Source of the DNA: Gnetum montanum
Taxonomy: Eukaryota; Streptophyta; Gnetopsida; Gnetales; Gnetaceae
NCBI GenBank assembly: GCA_015680685.1
Contig: MNCI01004170.1
Location: 892,705 to 956,704, forward strand
Length of the DNA: 64,000 nt
Reading direction: 5' to 3'
How positions within the stretch are numbered: position 1 is the first letter of the stretch; each line of letters opens with the position of its first letter. This document shows positions 38,901 through 47,841 of this stretch, in pieces. The notes under the pieces were generated by a model. The model was not told where the DNA came from and did not search any database. It worked only from the letters and a program-made list of their open reading frames with translations. The position numbers were made by a program, and so were the translations under genes.

Positions 38901-41900
38901 GATAATGGTAAAGAGATTTAAACAATTGAGAAAGTAGACTTATTGGCAAGAAGATCAAAGAGGTAACATGCATATCTCATAAATTAAAGATGTAAGATAA
39001 TTGACTAAATTTGTAAAAATTAAAAGACATCTAATAATTATTTCAGGAAGCTATTATTCAAAATTGAAGGTAAATGTCTCAAAAATAGGAAACTTATACA
39101 TATTTTGACTAATAGAGGTATACAAAAGAACATAATTTTCTAAAAGGTTACGTTTTGATTAGGATTAATGACCAAACCCCATGTCAAATCGTACAATGTT
39201 CATAGGCTTTTAAGCAAAAATTTTAAAAGTTGAGATATTAATTTATCCTTATCTTGTTGGTGTGGCATTGCTTACTTAGAGCATGTGGCTTATGGTGTGT
39301 AAGTTATAAGTTTGATCCTAAGAGGTATGTTAACCTGACTAGTACATTCTTCTTAATATATCATGTTGACTATATGCCTTGGGGTGTACCTATAGTCAAA
39401 TTGATTTAAGTTTTGACATCCTTCTATTTATCCTTAACTTTAAATTTGGAAGTTTCTATATTAGATACAATGTAATGCATTATCCATTAATTGTGTTAGT
39501 GTTATTCTTAAACTTCCTTAGAATTTTGATAACTAAAAAAGAATTAATATATGTAAAATCATATAATTAATACAAATAAGGAATGATATTCAAAATTAGT
39601 TCAAGAAAGGATAGACATGCATTTTATTTTACATATGGGTTTGACCTTTAACAAAAAAAAATATCTATATATCTTCAAAGAAAATTTAGAAGGCTTGTCA
39701 TCATCGAAGAACATCTAACATCAAATTGACTTCATACTAGGAGCCACCATGTCGAAGCAAAAAATAAAAGCTTAACAAGCAAGTGATTTATGATTTATTC
39801 TCTAATGGCTTTGCAATGAAGTCAATTTTATCATGTACCTAGACCATAGTTTTATTACTATAGGGTTTAGTTTAGTACCGCTAGATTATCCTATGGCATC
39901 TCATCCATCTATATTTATTCCAAAGAAAGATAAATATGAATTAATAATGTGTATCAACTCTAGGCTTAGTGTTTAGGACTAGATTTTCCATGTGAACAGA
40001 AAATTACCAAATTAGTATAATGTATATGAAACTAAATAATTTTTTACTTATGACCAACAAGACTCTCCTAGATCTATGACACAAAAGTAGTATAATTTCT
40101 TTTGACTTTTATGGATTTTTCAGTGGAATCGAACTTTATACCAAGGCCCTTACCACTAAGTTAACACCCTATTGTTAGATAATAATACAAAGTACATAGT
40201 AATTTCAAAAGCATAACTTTAACTTACAAGATATTACTAAGAAAATAACAATCTTTGTAATTGAGCTATGTTCTCATTGACAAAATGCAACAATGAGGTG
40301 TTAGCTTAGTGGCACAGGTCTTGGCATGATAACTCCAAGTCACAGGTTGGATTCTACTAGGTAGTTATGTTTACACATAATTGAAACATAGGTACACTCC
40401 AAGATTTATAGAAATACCTATGTTTCAATTTAGATATTCAAAGGAAATATTAAGATGAAAATTGTGTTGTTTATCAAATACCTAATCTGGCATAGAATTT
40501 TAAGAACTAAAGATGTAAGTGATAGGAAGGTGTCCTCTAACCATTAAGTATGGTTTAGAATCAAACTTGATCTTTGAAATAAGACATAATTGCACTTATT
40601 ACAAGACCTACCAATGATTGGTTCTAATAACTAAAATGTGAGAAGTGGAGCTCAAAAATTATGGGAGGTATCAAGGCTTTATGTAAATATAATCCTTTAA
40701 ACAAGTACAAAAGTTGATGAAGTTAAATACTATTATTTAAAATTAAAGCTATTTCTCAATTTTAAAATTTTATTCAAAAATCAAAATCAAAATCAAAGAA
40801 AACTAAAACAATTACAAAAAATAACTCAGAAAATTAGCAAACTTATTAGAGAAAATATGATTAAAACTTAGAAAGCAAAGCAAAAGATTTAATAATTTAT
40901 ATAATTAAGGTATCTTAACATTGGTTTATTGATTAAGAGACAGGTATTATAGCACTTTTATATTAAGATGGTTTATAAAAAGTAATTATATCAAAAATAA
41001 TAACTGGCAGAAAGAATAAGGCTACAATGAATAAAGAGCAGGAAATTTTTAAAATTGTTTATGAAACCTTCTCTACCTATAAATTGTGAGATACTTGAAC
41101 TTGTAATAATTTATTCAATTTTAGTTTCATATTTTGTTCCAATGATTTTAGGTTGTTTCTGAAAAACATCATTAATAGAATTTCAATATACTTTTGCACA
41201 AAATGCTACCATGTTATTAAAATGATTTATATAATATGGTATGTGAATTCTCAATATCTATAACCCTATTAAAAATCTATCCTTTCATTATATGTTACAT
41301 GATTCCCTACAAAGGAAGATGAAACATGATTATTCTTTATTATACTTAAAAAATGTGTTTTGCATTAAAATAAAATAAAGTTAAACTTTTGTTTTAATTA
41401 GAAATACATATAATGTTTTACAGGGATATTTGGATAGGATCTTATATGAATCTTGATTTTCTAATTACTAGCATTAGATAATCAAAGAATATGTAATTCT
41501 ATCCTTTTCAAATTTACATAAAGAGAAACCCAAGATAAGTCCTATGGTCATATGTTATGCTTCTTTCCATTATGCCTTATATAGGATAGCAACAAAGAAA
41601 TGCTATGTTATTCTTCTTTTATTATTTTTGTTAAAGCTTTAAGATGTTTGGAATACAAAGAAAGTTTATGTTAAAAAGAATTACAAAACCTCTAGTAACT
41701 AAAATTTGTTGATAGTAGTATTTTTCCTTGTCAAGTTCCCATTTGTATCCATTTAACTTCATAAGTATAGGTACTTTAATCACCAATATATAACCAATTC
41801 AATTATAACTATAGGATGCTAAATTTATCTTCTTAGAAGCTAAGTAGAACAAATTTAGAATAATAGCTCCGTATTAAATGATTCATTTAAAGATTATTTA

Positions 41901-44900
41901 AATATTTCCTATTTAATTTCAAGGAAAATTTTAATTTAAAAAAAAAACTAAAATTTTTTCTTATCATGTTTAAGCAATAAATTGTTACTCATCTTTTAAG
42001 ATGTAAACTCGATAGTCATTTAGATAAATTATTGGTATCCTCTGAGGATAAAAAAAGAAATATGAATTTAAATGTTATAAAGAATTATGAATTAGGAACT
42101 TCCAAATGCATTCCCTAAGTGGATAAGTTAATATTAATTTTGAACCAGTTTCCATCTAACCCTACAAGGTCACTAGTCTAATCAAAATAAGGCTTATTAA
42201 TAAAAAAGTCTGAAACTAAATTCTATTTAACAGATCTTACTTAATGTTTTTCTGATGTAATAAAATACTTCAGTTTCAAATGAAATCCGAAATTTTCATT
42301 TTTAATTCTTTTTTATATTTAAAATAAATTATATGAAATCATAGCTTTGCCTAATAAAGATTATTTTTTTATCGTTTTTATTTGAAAATTTCAGCTTAAA
42401 AGTTAAACTAAGGAAAATGTAAACACTATCTTGTTTGGATGAAATATGAGTCATCTAGCTATTTTGGACTATGAGTCATCCAGCTATTTTGTTTATAGTC
42501 CAAGAAGGAAGGTTATAGTAAGAAATAAAGAATTATGTAGAAAGGCTGAAAATGAATTTTGAGTTACAGAACTCAATGTGGATCTCAGTTAGATGTAATA
42601 AAATACTTCAATTCCAGATAAAATTGCAGTTTCTCTTTTAAGCAAAATCTATTTTAACTTTGCCCATTAAAACAATATTTTAACTGATATTTTCTTTTAG
42701 GGCAAAAACTCTGGTTAAAGGTTACATTAATAAAAAGGAATATAATTATGTGTATATTAAACCTGAATTATTTAGCTAGTTAAGTTTCTTAGTAAAAGAA
42801 AAACAATCCTAATAAGTAATGCTAAAATACAGATATATCATTAGAAAAGGAAAGACTAAAACCCACTTATGTTTTAGAATTTTATCATACAATAAATAAT
42901 TATAAATTTATAATTTTAAAAAAATGAAATTGTTAAGCATCATTAAGGAAGAAAAATAATATAATAATAAATCATGAAAATTAGTTTTTGCGTATTCAGA
43001 AAGGGAAAAACAAAAAAGAGAAGCCTCATCTAGCTATTTTGGATGTAATATGAGTCATCTAGCTATTTTGGATGTAAAATTAGTTTTTGCCTATTCAGAA
43101 AGGGAAAAACAAAATGTAAAACACTATCTTGTTTGGATGTAATATGAGTCATCTAGCTATTTTGGACTATGAGTCATCTAGCTATTTTGGACTATCAGTC
43201 ATCTAGCTATTTTGTTTATAGTCCAAGAAGGAAGGTTATAGTAAGAAATAAAGAATTATGTAGAAAGGCTGAAAATGAATTTTGAGTTACAGAACTCAAT
43301 GTGGATCTCAGTTAGATGTAATAAAATACTTCAATTCCAGATAAAATTGCAGTTTCTCTTTTAAGCAAAATCTATTTTAACTTTGCCCATTAAAAAAATG
43401 TTTTAACTGATATTTTCTTTTAGGGCAAAAGCTCTAGTTAAAGGTTACATTAATAAAAAGGAATATAATTATGTGTATATTAAATCCGAATTTTTTAGCT
43501 AGTTAAGTTTCTTAGTAAAAGACAAACAATCCTAATAAGTAATGCTAAAATACAGATATATCATTAAAATAGGAAAGACTGAAACCCACTTATGTTTTAG
43601 AATTTTATCATACAATAAATAATTATAAATTTATAATTTTTTATAAATGAAATTGTTAAGCATCATTAAGGAAGAAAAATAAATATAATAATAAATCATG
43701 AAAATTAGTTTTTGCCTATTCAGAAAGGGAAAAACAAAAAAGAGAAGAAGCCTCATCCGAATAATATTCTTGACACTGGGAAAGCAACAAAGCAATGCAG
43801 GGACTCAATAAAATAATCAAAAAGTGACGTTACGTTAGGTTTTCGTTTCGCACACGCTGGAAGCCGAATTTTAAAAGTCAAAGTCGCAGAGTGAAAATAG
43901 CTTTTTTTTACTCCCAAGATTAAACAAAGTGTTCCCCACTCTTACGTTAATTAAAACTTAACCTACGTCCCTAAAGTTTGGGCTAGAAATTCCACGATGG
44001 GTAGGAAGGACTTGTATTACATACCCACATGAACAATACGAACACGGAATTTGCGCTATTTACGCCGCGAATTTCATCGTCTGGTACCCACAGCTAGCGC
44101 GGAATTCGTCTTCCTTGGCATAAAAATAAAAAACAAAAGATAGAAAACAGAAACGCTTTCTCTTTTTTCTTTTGCTTTTGTTTTAATTTCCAAAACACCT
44201 AACCAATGGATCGTAGCCTTGGCAATAAATTGAGTACCGGGACGATACGGGCGAGTGAGATTAGAAGCCCGTACGTTTGGTGGGTAGGCAGCATATTTTG
44301 TGTTTGAAAAGAAAACTACTACTGCTACTCTACTACTACAGTATCCTCTTTTTCTTCTTCTTCTTCTTATGAATGCACGAACCTTACTGAAATTTACTCG
44401 TATGTAGGGATCATTCCACCGACTGATTCTCTGACTGTGAACAGCGTATCTTCGTTCGCATCATATGGAGCGTACGCTGGTATTTTTTTTCCGGTTCTTT
44501 TCTTTCTGAGTGAAAGGAATAATATCTGATCCTATGTTGGCCAGGTTTCAGTTCACAGTTTCTAACTCAAGTTTTTTGTGGGTTTTCCCCTTATTTACCG
44601 GTTAAGATATTAGCTGCACTAGGTTTAACCTGGCCACCTTACCAGATCTGCCTAATCACCTGAACCACTACTAGTCGTATGTGAATACAGTGCTACCGTG
44701 ACATCTGCCACAAACCTGGATTTTTAAGATCTTTGGCATGTTTTCTCCACCTCTCACTGTTGCGGGATACGATACCGCCCATCTCCTTTGTCAGGCTCAA
44801 ACCCACAGCAGTGGCATTGCTTTGCCTCCCCCCCTCACCTCCTCCCCTAAATTTTCCCACCCAGAATGGTAAAACACAGAGAGAGAGACTGAGCCAGAGT

Positions 44901-45237
44901 GTGTGCGCAGTAGAGTAGTTTCAATATATGCTTCATTTGGATTGCAGTTTTGTGCAAGCTTTCAGTCTGGAAATTTCCTAGAAGGAGAAAAAAGAAACGA
45001 AAGCAAAGTTTGATAAGGACGGAAGTTGCTGTGGATAAAAAAAATTCTACTCTACCTGGAGCTGCAGTAGTCGTAGAGTTTTCCAGTGGATGAGAAGATG
45101 ATGAGGGCGACCTCCGCATCGCACAGTATGGATAGCTCATGAGCCTTCTTGAATAATCCTCTCCTCCTCTTCGAAAATGTGACTTGCCTTGCGGTTGCAT
45201 TCGCAATCTTCTTTATCTCGATCTTCTCCCTCGCCAT
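23873..45237 (-). CDS. MIKC-type MADS-box transcription factor, StMADS11/SVP-like, exons 1-5 (partial)
   Basis: Nuclear DNA-binding protein of the MIKC class, whose dimers bind CArG boxes. Five minus-strand exons join in frame: 45237-45056 (182 nt), 24666-24600 (67), 24296-24235 (62), 24160-24061 (100) and 23914-23873 (42), giving 151 residues. These are the classic MIKC exon lengths, and every junction has GT donors and AG acceptors. Residues 1-60 are the MADS domain ([46 protein letters not shown]); 61-83 the I region ([17 protein letters not shown]); 84-151 the K box with heptad leucines ([50 protein letters not shown]). The MAREKI start and the phase pattern point to the StMADS11 (SVP/AGL24) clade, repressors or regulators of reproductive timing and dormancy. 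Residue 12 is Ala where SVP proteins usually have Asp or Glu. Intron 1 is 20,389 nt. Exons 6-8 and the stop were not found: they are either beyond a long intron or lost. Confidence 0.92.
24061..24160 (-). CDS. MADS gene exon 4 (K box core)
   Basis: 100 nt, acceptor TTTCCAG, donor GTAAAA. It encodes [20 protein letters not shown] and [13 protein letters not shown], matching the conserved MIKC block GE.L.GLS...LQ.LE..LE..L..VR..K. Confidence 0.95.
24235..24296 (-). CDS. MADS gene exon 3 (K box, first helix)
   Basis: 62 nt, acceptor TCAG, donor GTAGAA. It encodes [20 protein letters not shown] and exits at phase 2, as exon 3 of MIKC genes normally does. Confidence 0.9.
24600..24666 (-). CDS. 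MADS gene exon 2 (I region)
   Basis: 67 nt, acceptor ATGAAG before CATGAAG and donor GTAGTA after GGAG. The phase 2 entry completes Ser from exon 1 (AG|C) and the exon encodes [20 protein letters not shown] and QE, leaving at phase 0. Confidence 0.9.
24720..28470. other. intron 1 sequence, possible LTR around 26960
   Basis: Mostly AT-rich without homology. GCCTATAAATATAGGGGC at 26957-26974 is a TATA-like site inside a short inverted repeat. It is followed at 27030-27200 by text rich in ATTCATTA and CATCAAT words and by a possible polypurine stretch near 27860 (AAGAGGGGGTGG). This could be an LTR of an unrecognised element. Confidence 0.3.
28480..29020 (+). mobile_element. LINE reverse transcriptase C-terminal fragment
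   Basis: The plus-strand translation contains [15 protein letters not shown] (compare V..FKYLG....), [16 protein letters not shown] and, after shifts, [21 protein letters not shown] then [20 protein letters not shown]. This is the segment after the RT catalytic core in several LINE clades. Stops and shifts occur. It resembles, in style, the LINE at 49620-51720. Confidence 0.55.
29191..29328 (+). repeat. 24-bp minisatellite, about six units
   Basis: CATGCTATCC or close variants start at 29197, 29221, 29244, 29269, 29292 and 29315, a period of 23-25 bp. The units are imperfect (CATGTCATCC, CATGTTATGC), so the array is old. Confidence 0.75.
29755..29998 (+). repeat. exact 122-bp tandem duplication
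   Basis: Unit 1 is 29755-29876 and unit 2 is 29877-29998, both starting CCTACACCCAAGAACCC. They appear identical at every position read. Either this is a recent duplication or an assembly artefact. Confidence 0.9.
29999..31060. other. intron 1 sequence, no gene
   Basis: A weak minus-strand SINE-like piece is seen at about 30815-30870 (CACATGCTCTAACCAAGTGA). Nothing else was recognised. Confidence 0.4.
31067..31197 (+). repeat. tRNA-derived SINE copy
   Basis: TGTTAGCCTAGTGGTAAGAA is a clear A box; a decayed B box (TGAGTTCAAC) follows after about 35 nt. The body has CTATATGTCTTGAGGGG. Confidence 0.7.
32110..32760 (+). repeat. dispersed repeat, copy 2
   Basis: Diverged relative of 13185-13800; see that entry for shared landmarks. 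It lies in intron 1 of the MADS gene, so it was inserted or duplicated independently of the first copy. Confidence 0.55.
33079..33497 (+). repeat. diverged duplication of about 100 bp
   Basis: 33079-33180 and 33397-33497 share CAAAACAAG.CCTTCA, AAAAGTTCT, CA.TTGG and TACAACTAAAC followed by AAGTTGAGGACCTATGCTTA. They differ at roughly one position in six and are separated by about 215 bp. Confidence 0.7.
33501..33576 (+). repeat. tRNA-derived SINE, 3' fragment
   Basis: GATAAAGTTCTAATTGGACT, then GTGGGGTGTACCTATATTAC and CAAGGTTCTAACACC: the body and end of the SINE family without the tRNA-like head. Confidence 0.6.
33971..34866 (+). mobile_element. solo LTR with perfect 5-bp target-site duplication
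   Basis: Begins TGATGAGTC and ends CCGCTCATCA, so the termini form a 7-bp inverted repeat with the TG...CA ends of LTRs. AAAAT flanks both sides (33966-33970 and 34867-34871). U3 has GATATT/GATATC words (34000-34065) and a TATA box, CCATAAATAC, at about 34081. R/U5 matches the LTR at 51800-52676 along its length (ATGCCCACAGTGTGATG, GCAATAAAGATTGAGATTAC, GGTAATCCTAGCGGTAG, GGGGTACCTC). No PBS follows, as expected after recombination between the two LTRs of one element. Confidence 0.9.
34872..36125. other. intron 1 sequence, no gene recognised
   Basis: AT-rich, with small unrelated frames. No homology was seen. Confidence 0.4.
36130..36228 (+). repeat. tRNA-derived SINE, 3' fragment with internal duplication
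   Basis: TAAGTTATAAAGTTCTAATTGG is the family body. The tail phrase ATTATAATTATTTTGGGG is present twice (about 36166 and 36190), then the typical GTTTCAACAATCCCCCA end. Confidence 0.55.
36240..37840. other. intron 1 sequence, no gene recognised
   Basis: AT-rich. Nothing was seen beyond short open frames. Confidence 0.4.
37841..37912 (+). repeat. tRNA-derived SINE, head fragment
   Basis: CCCTTAGTGACTAGAATCTT is followed by CACAAGTTCAATTCC, a good B box. The tail of the family is absent. Confidence 0.4.
38150..40010 (+). mobile_element. Ty3/gypsy gag-to-RT remnant interrupted by a SINE
   Basis: 38450-38900 encodes a basic, K/Q-rich gag end ([20 protein letters not shown]) and a decayed zinc-knuckle-like [16 protein letters not shown]. 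39720-40000 encodes the start of a gypsy [11 protein letters not shown], a degenerate middle, then [20 protein letters not shown] (compare PV.LV.KKDGS.RMCVD.R). The catalytic YIDD part is missing, and protease is not recognisable. A SINE sits between gag and RT at 39259-39424. Stops throughout. Confidence 0.65.
39259..39424 (+). repeat. tRNA-derived SINE copy inside gypsy remnant
   Basis: Head TGTGGCATTGCTTACTTAGA and B box TAAGTTTGATCCTA are followed by the family body with GCCTTGGGGTGTACCTATAG and an end near TTTTGACATCC. It is nested in the older gypsy element. Confidence 0.6.
40118..40174 (-). repeat. tRNA-derived SINE, head fragment
   Basis: The minus strand reads TGTTAACTTAGTGGTAAGG (A box) and AAAGTTCGATTCCAC (B box) at normal spacing. 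The tail beyond 40118 is diverged. Confidence 0.6.
40292..40435 (+). repeat. tRNA-derived SINE copy ending in a 14-bp hairpin
   Basis: GTGTTAGCTTAGTGGCACAGG (A box) and CACAGGTTGGATTCTACTAG (B box with one change) form a tRNA-like head. The 3' part contains TTGAAACATAGGTA (40381-40394) and its exact reverse complement (40415-40428) with a 20-nt loop, so the tail appears partly duplicated in inverted orientation. Confidence 0.65.
40440..42410. other. intron 1 sequence, no gene recognised
   Basis: AT-rich. The part after about 42160 is a diverged third relative of the duplicated block at 42415-43745 (GATGTAATAAAATACTTCAG, then AACTAAGGAAAATGTAAACA). Confidence 0.4.
42415..43745 (+). repeat. 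tandem segmental duplication, about 700-bp period
   Basis: 42415-43020 and 43110-43745 are near-identical: both run from AAACACTATCTTGTTTGG, through GTCCAAGAAGGAAGG, GATGTAATAAAATACTTCAA and GGGCAAAA.CTCT.GTTAAAGG, to ATTCAGAAAGGGAAAAACAA. Differences are few single-base changes and small indels. Between and at the start of each copy lies a 25-bp minisatellite. Confidence 0.9.
43025..43222 (+). repeat. 25-bp minisatellite in the duplication junction
   Basis: The word TCATCTAGCTATTTTG recurs at about 43027, 43056, 43150, 43175 and 43200. The first 700-bp copy carries two units at about 42451 and 42476, so the number of units differs between copies. Confidence 0.8.
43750..45055 (-). other. GC-richer 5' end of MADS intron 1
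   Basis: Composition changes at about 43750 from AT-rich repeats to mixed sequence with CpGs. It has CTA/CTG and TTC microsatellites at 44326-44368. No exon was found. It may carry intronic regulatory sequence of the MADS gene, as first introns do in related genes, but no specific site is supported. Confidence 0.45.
45056..45237 (-). CDS. MADS gene exon 1 (MADS domain)
   Basis: The ATG is at 45237 on the minus strand. A longer upstream frame exists but is ignored because MAREK is the conserved start of this clade. The 182-nt exon ends ...TGC AGC TCC AG and is followed by GTAGAG (donor, phase 2). The frame is intact and encodes a full 60-residue MADS domain with the basic DNA-contact residues in place. 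Confidence 0.95.
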
Positions 45238-45533
45238 GGCAGTTTGCTTCAGTTCTGGGGTCTGGCAGACGAAACCTTCACCAGATCTCACCCACAAAAA
45301 AAAAGAAAAAAAAAATCAATACCATACAAACCGAATCGGGAAAATTTAAAAACACTGACCCAAATTCACTGATTCGGAAAAAAAGAGGAAAGGAAGAAAA
45401 AGAAAAAGAAAACAAACGCAACTCACTTTCTCTCTACTTATATCTATCTGGGTTTGAATCAGAAGGCTGCTCAGACTCAGCAAAGCTCAGGAAGGAAGCC
45501 AATAGATCAGAGGATTGCAGCTCCAGCTGTTTT

Positions 45534-45543
45534 CTTTAAATAG
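45534..45543 (-). promoter_or_regulatory. candidate TATA box of the MADS gene
   Basis: On the minus strand the sequence is CTATTTAAAG, about 300 nt upstream of the ATG. The implied 5' UTR (start near 45505) would be pyrimidine-rich (CTTTTTCTTTTTC). An alternative TATA-like site, GATATAAAGAG on the minus strand, lies near 45803. Neither is proven. Confidence 0.35.
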
Positions 45544-47823
45544 ACAGGAGGCTGTGAGAGTCCAGAAAGGATGAAAAAGGTAAGGAAGACAAAACAAGGT
45601 AAGTGTGAAAGATTATCATGGATAACATCGTTCTGGTGGCGTAATGCTATAAATTAAATGGGTTTAGAAGCTCTCACATGGCTTTTTCTGTGTCTCTGCA
45701 CATAGCCAGGCCAGGGCTTCGCAGTTTTATGATGTATCATATGCTGTCTCCCTGCAGCCCTTCAGGCTGAGATCATATCATACGGAGGCCCTGAAGATCT
45801 CTCTTTATATCAGTTTTCACTGTTGTTTCAACCAGATGGGGTATTGGCCTATTGGGTAACTGCGATTTTATGGATGATCTCATCGATTCCTATTATTGGT
45901 GGGTAATCATTGTCTGTTTGGACGTGCGGAGGGAAGCATGGAGGATTGGAGAAGGAGCAACAGCAGCAGCAACAACAAGAAGAAAATGGAAAGATATTAA
46001 TTAATTGCATGCAAAATCTTGTACTCTCTCCGCCACATCTTGCCCGATTTGCTTCAGCCAAAAGTAGCAGTACGGATATCTGCAATTTGCAAGGCAAGTG
46101 CCCAAAAAAATAATCACTAATTTGTCACTGTGGGTTTCAATGCAGATTAGAAATATAATAATAATAAAAATGAAACCTGCGCAAATGCAATTGGCACATA
46201 GGGTTTCCGAGATGGAACTAGCTTGTCTGTTGCTGCGTAAGGAATTCGAAACAGTCAAGAAAAAGGCTAAAAAAATTTGGCCCAGCGGCAGCAATAGCCT
46301 TGTAGGGTTTCACGGCAGGGTAGATCGATACAATATTAGATATACAGATGTATATATATTCTGTCTTTGTTGTTAAAAACAAAAACAGCAAATCACTGCA
46401 ACCCGTTTGAAGCTAAAATACCACTAACAGGAACAGGTAAAGGCTAAGGCTGAGTAAGGGAAAGAAAGAAAGGGTTTCATTTCATGGCGAAAGAGGAGTA
46501 GCCGATGGTTTCCGTACAGGGAAACAGCCAAAGTATCATCAAGTGGCCGTTTCGGGCAAGCGCACGATTTACCCAGATTACTTAAACGGGGAAGATTTTG
46601 GAAAGTTTACCAAATTCCCCGGGTCCCCCGCCCAGCGTTTGTTGGCAACTGGCCTCCTACTACTACTACTACTAGTAATTCACTGACTCAATACCTGCAC
46701 TGGAACGGAAGTAAAGGAAAGCAGATTTCAGCTTCAACTGCAATTGGGCGGTGGGTATCATTGATTGGTGAAGAAGAAGCAGAAGAAGAAGCAAACCAAA
46801 CAAACAAAGAAAAAGAAAATTAAGCAAAAGAAGAAGAAAAAGGCAAATGTCGTCAGTGGCAGCCACATATCACTCGTCTATTGGAAAGGCATCATTTCAC
46901 TTTTTTCTTTTTTTTTGCGTTGCTTGCTGTGTGGTTGTTGTTGCTGTTGCTGTGTCTGGGTACTCTTCGCTTTTGCTGTAGTGGGTTTTCGCTTTGCCAT
47001 TTCCAGCAGTCCCTGCGCTCCGTCTTACTTCTGTACGATTTCTCCAGAACGGAAATCATATTGTAATTCAAAGGGGAGACAACGACTCTGATTGTGCCTC
47101 TACTTTCTTCCTTTTTTAGGGTTTGTTAGTTTTCAGTTTTCACCCATAAAAAAAGAAGAAGAAGAAGAAGAGCTGGGAAACTCTGTGGCCATAGATTCTT
47201 CTTCTTCTTCTTCTCTCTCTCTCTCTTTTTTTCATGCAAATTTCTTTGCAGGGCAACGATTTTTTATTTCAGATTCACGGGTGTTGAGAGCATTATAACT
47301 GTCTCTGAATTTGACTTCCCCACATCTTCAGCGTCCTGCTGCCATCATACTGAGACGGCAGTACAACCACCCTCAGGCTTTTTCATTGGGGAGGGAAGAG
47401 AATTAAATCCAGAAGAAGAGGAATATAACCACAGTAACAGCAGCAGCAGCACTGTCTCGTCAGAGAAAACTTATTTGACGGTTCTGATTTGCCAATCAGA
47501 AAATTCAGAACATTATCCCATGTTTTACAGTGTGGTTTTCACGTAATAATCTTCAGCATCAATACTGTAAACTTATCTCAGATTCCAAAAGTTTCCATTC
47601 GATGGCTGTATGTATGAAATGGAAGGTAAGCTGTCGCTGAAGAAGCATATCTCTTTTGGTGGGTGGGGTTATATTACGATGCTCGTTATCGGCAAAAAAT
47701 GGTTTGTGAAAAATGGAAGGCAAACGTACAAAATGGAGTCCGATTATGGAAACACGGTCGTGCAGTGTGATAAAGGCGGAGATGCGTATGGGAATTGGAA
47801 AAAAAATCAATCCTTGTGTTTGT

Positions 47824-47841
47824 GGGTTGGGTTGGGTTGGG
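47824..47841 (+). repeat. TTGGG repeat with G-quadruplex motif
   Basis: Four GGG tracts separated by TT loops (GGGTTGGGTTGGGTTGGG), followed by further GG runs. It fits the canonical four-tract quadruplex pattern with very short loops. It lies 2.6 kb upstream of the MADS start codon. Confidence 0.7.

Larger units (their letters stand above)
24667..45055 (-). other. MADS gene intron 1, 20.4 kb
   Basis: It runs from the exon 1 donor (GT at 45055-45054) to the exon 2 acceptor (AG at 24668-24667). Inside are a plus-strand LINE RT end, a solo LTR, a gypsy gag/RT remnant, several SINEs, exact and diverged tandem duplications, and the second copy of a dispersed repeat. In MADS genes of this clade and of gymnosperms, long first introns are common and can hold regulatory elements; none is identified here with confidence. 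Confidence 0.85.

Noticed and set aside
44733-45539. Several overlapping ORFs on both strands around 45000-45500
   Set aside because: They are antisense or out of frame to MADS exon 1 and its 5' UTR, with lysine- or serine-rich low complexity. Only the 45056-45237 minus frame is kept.
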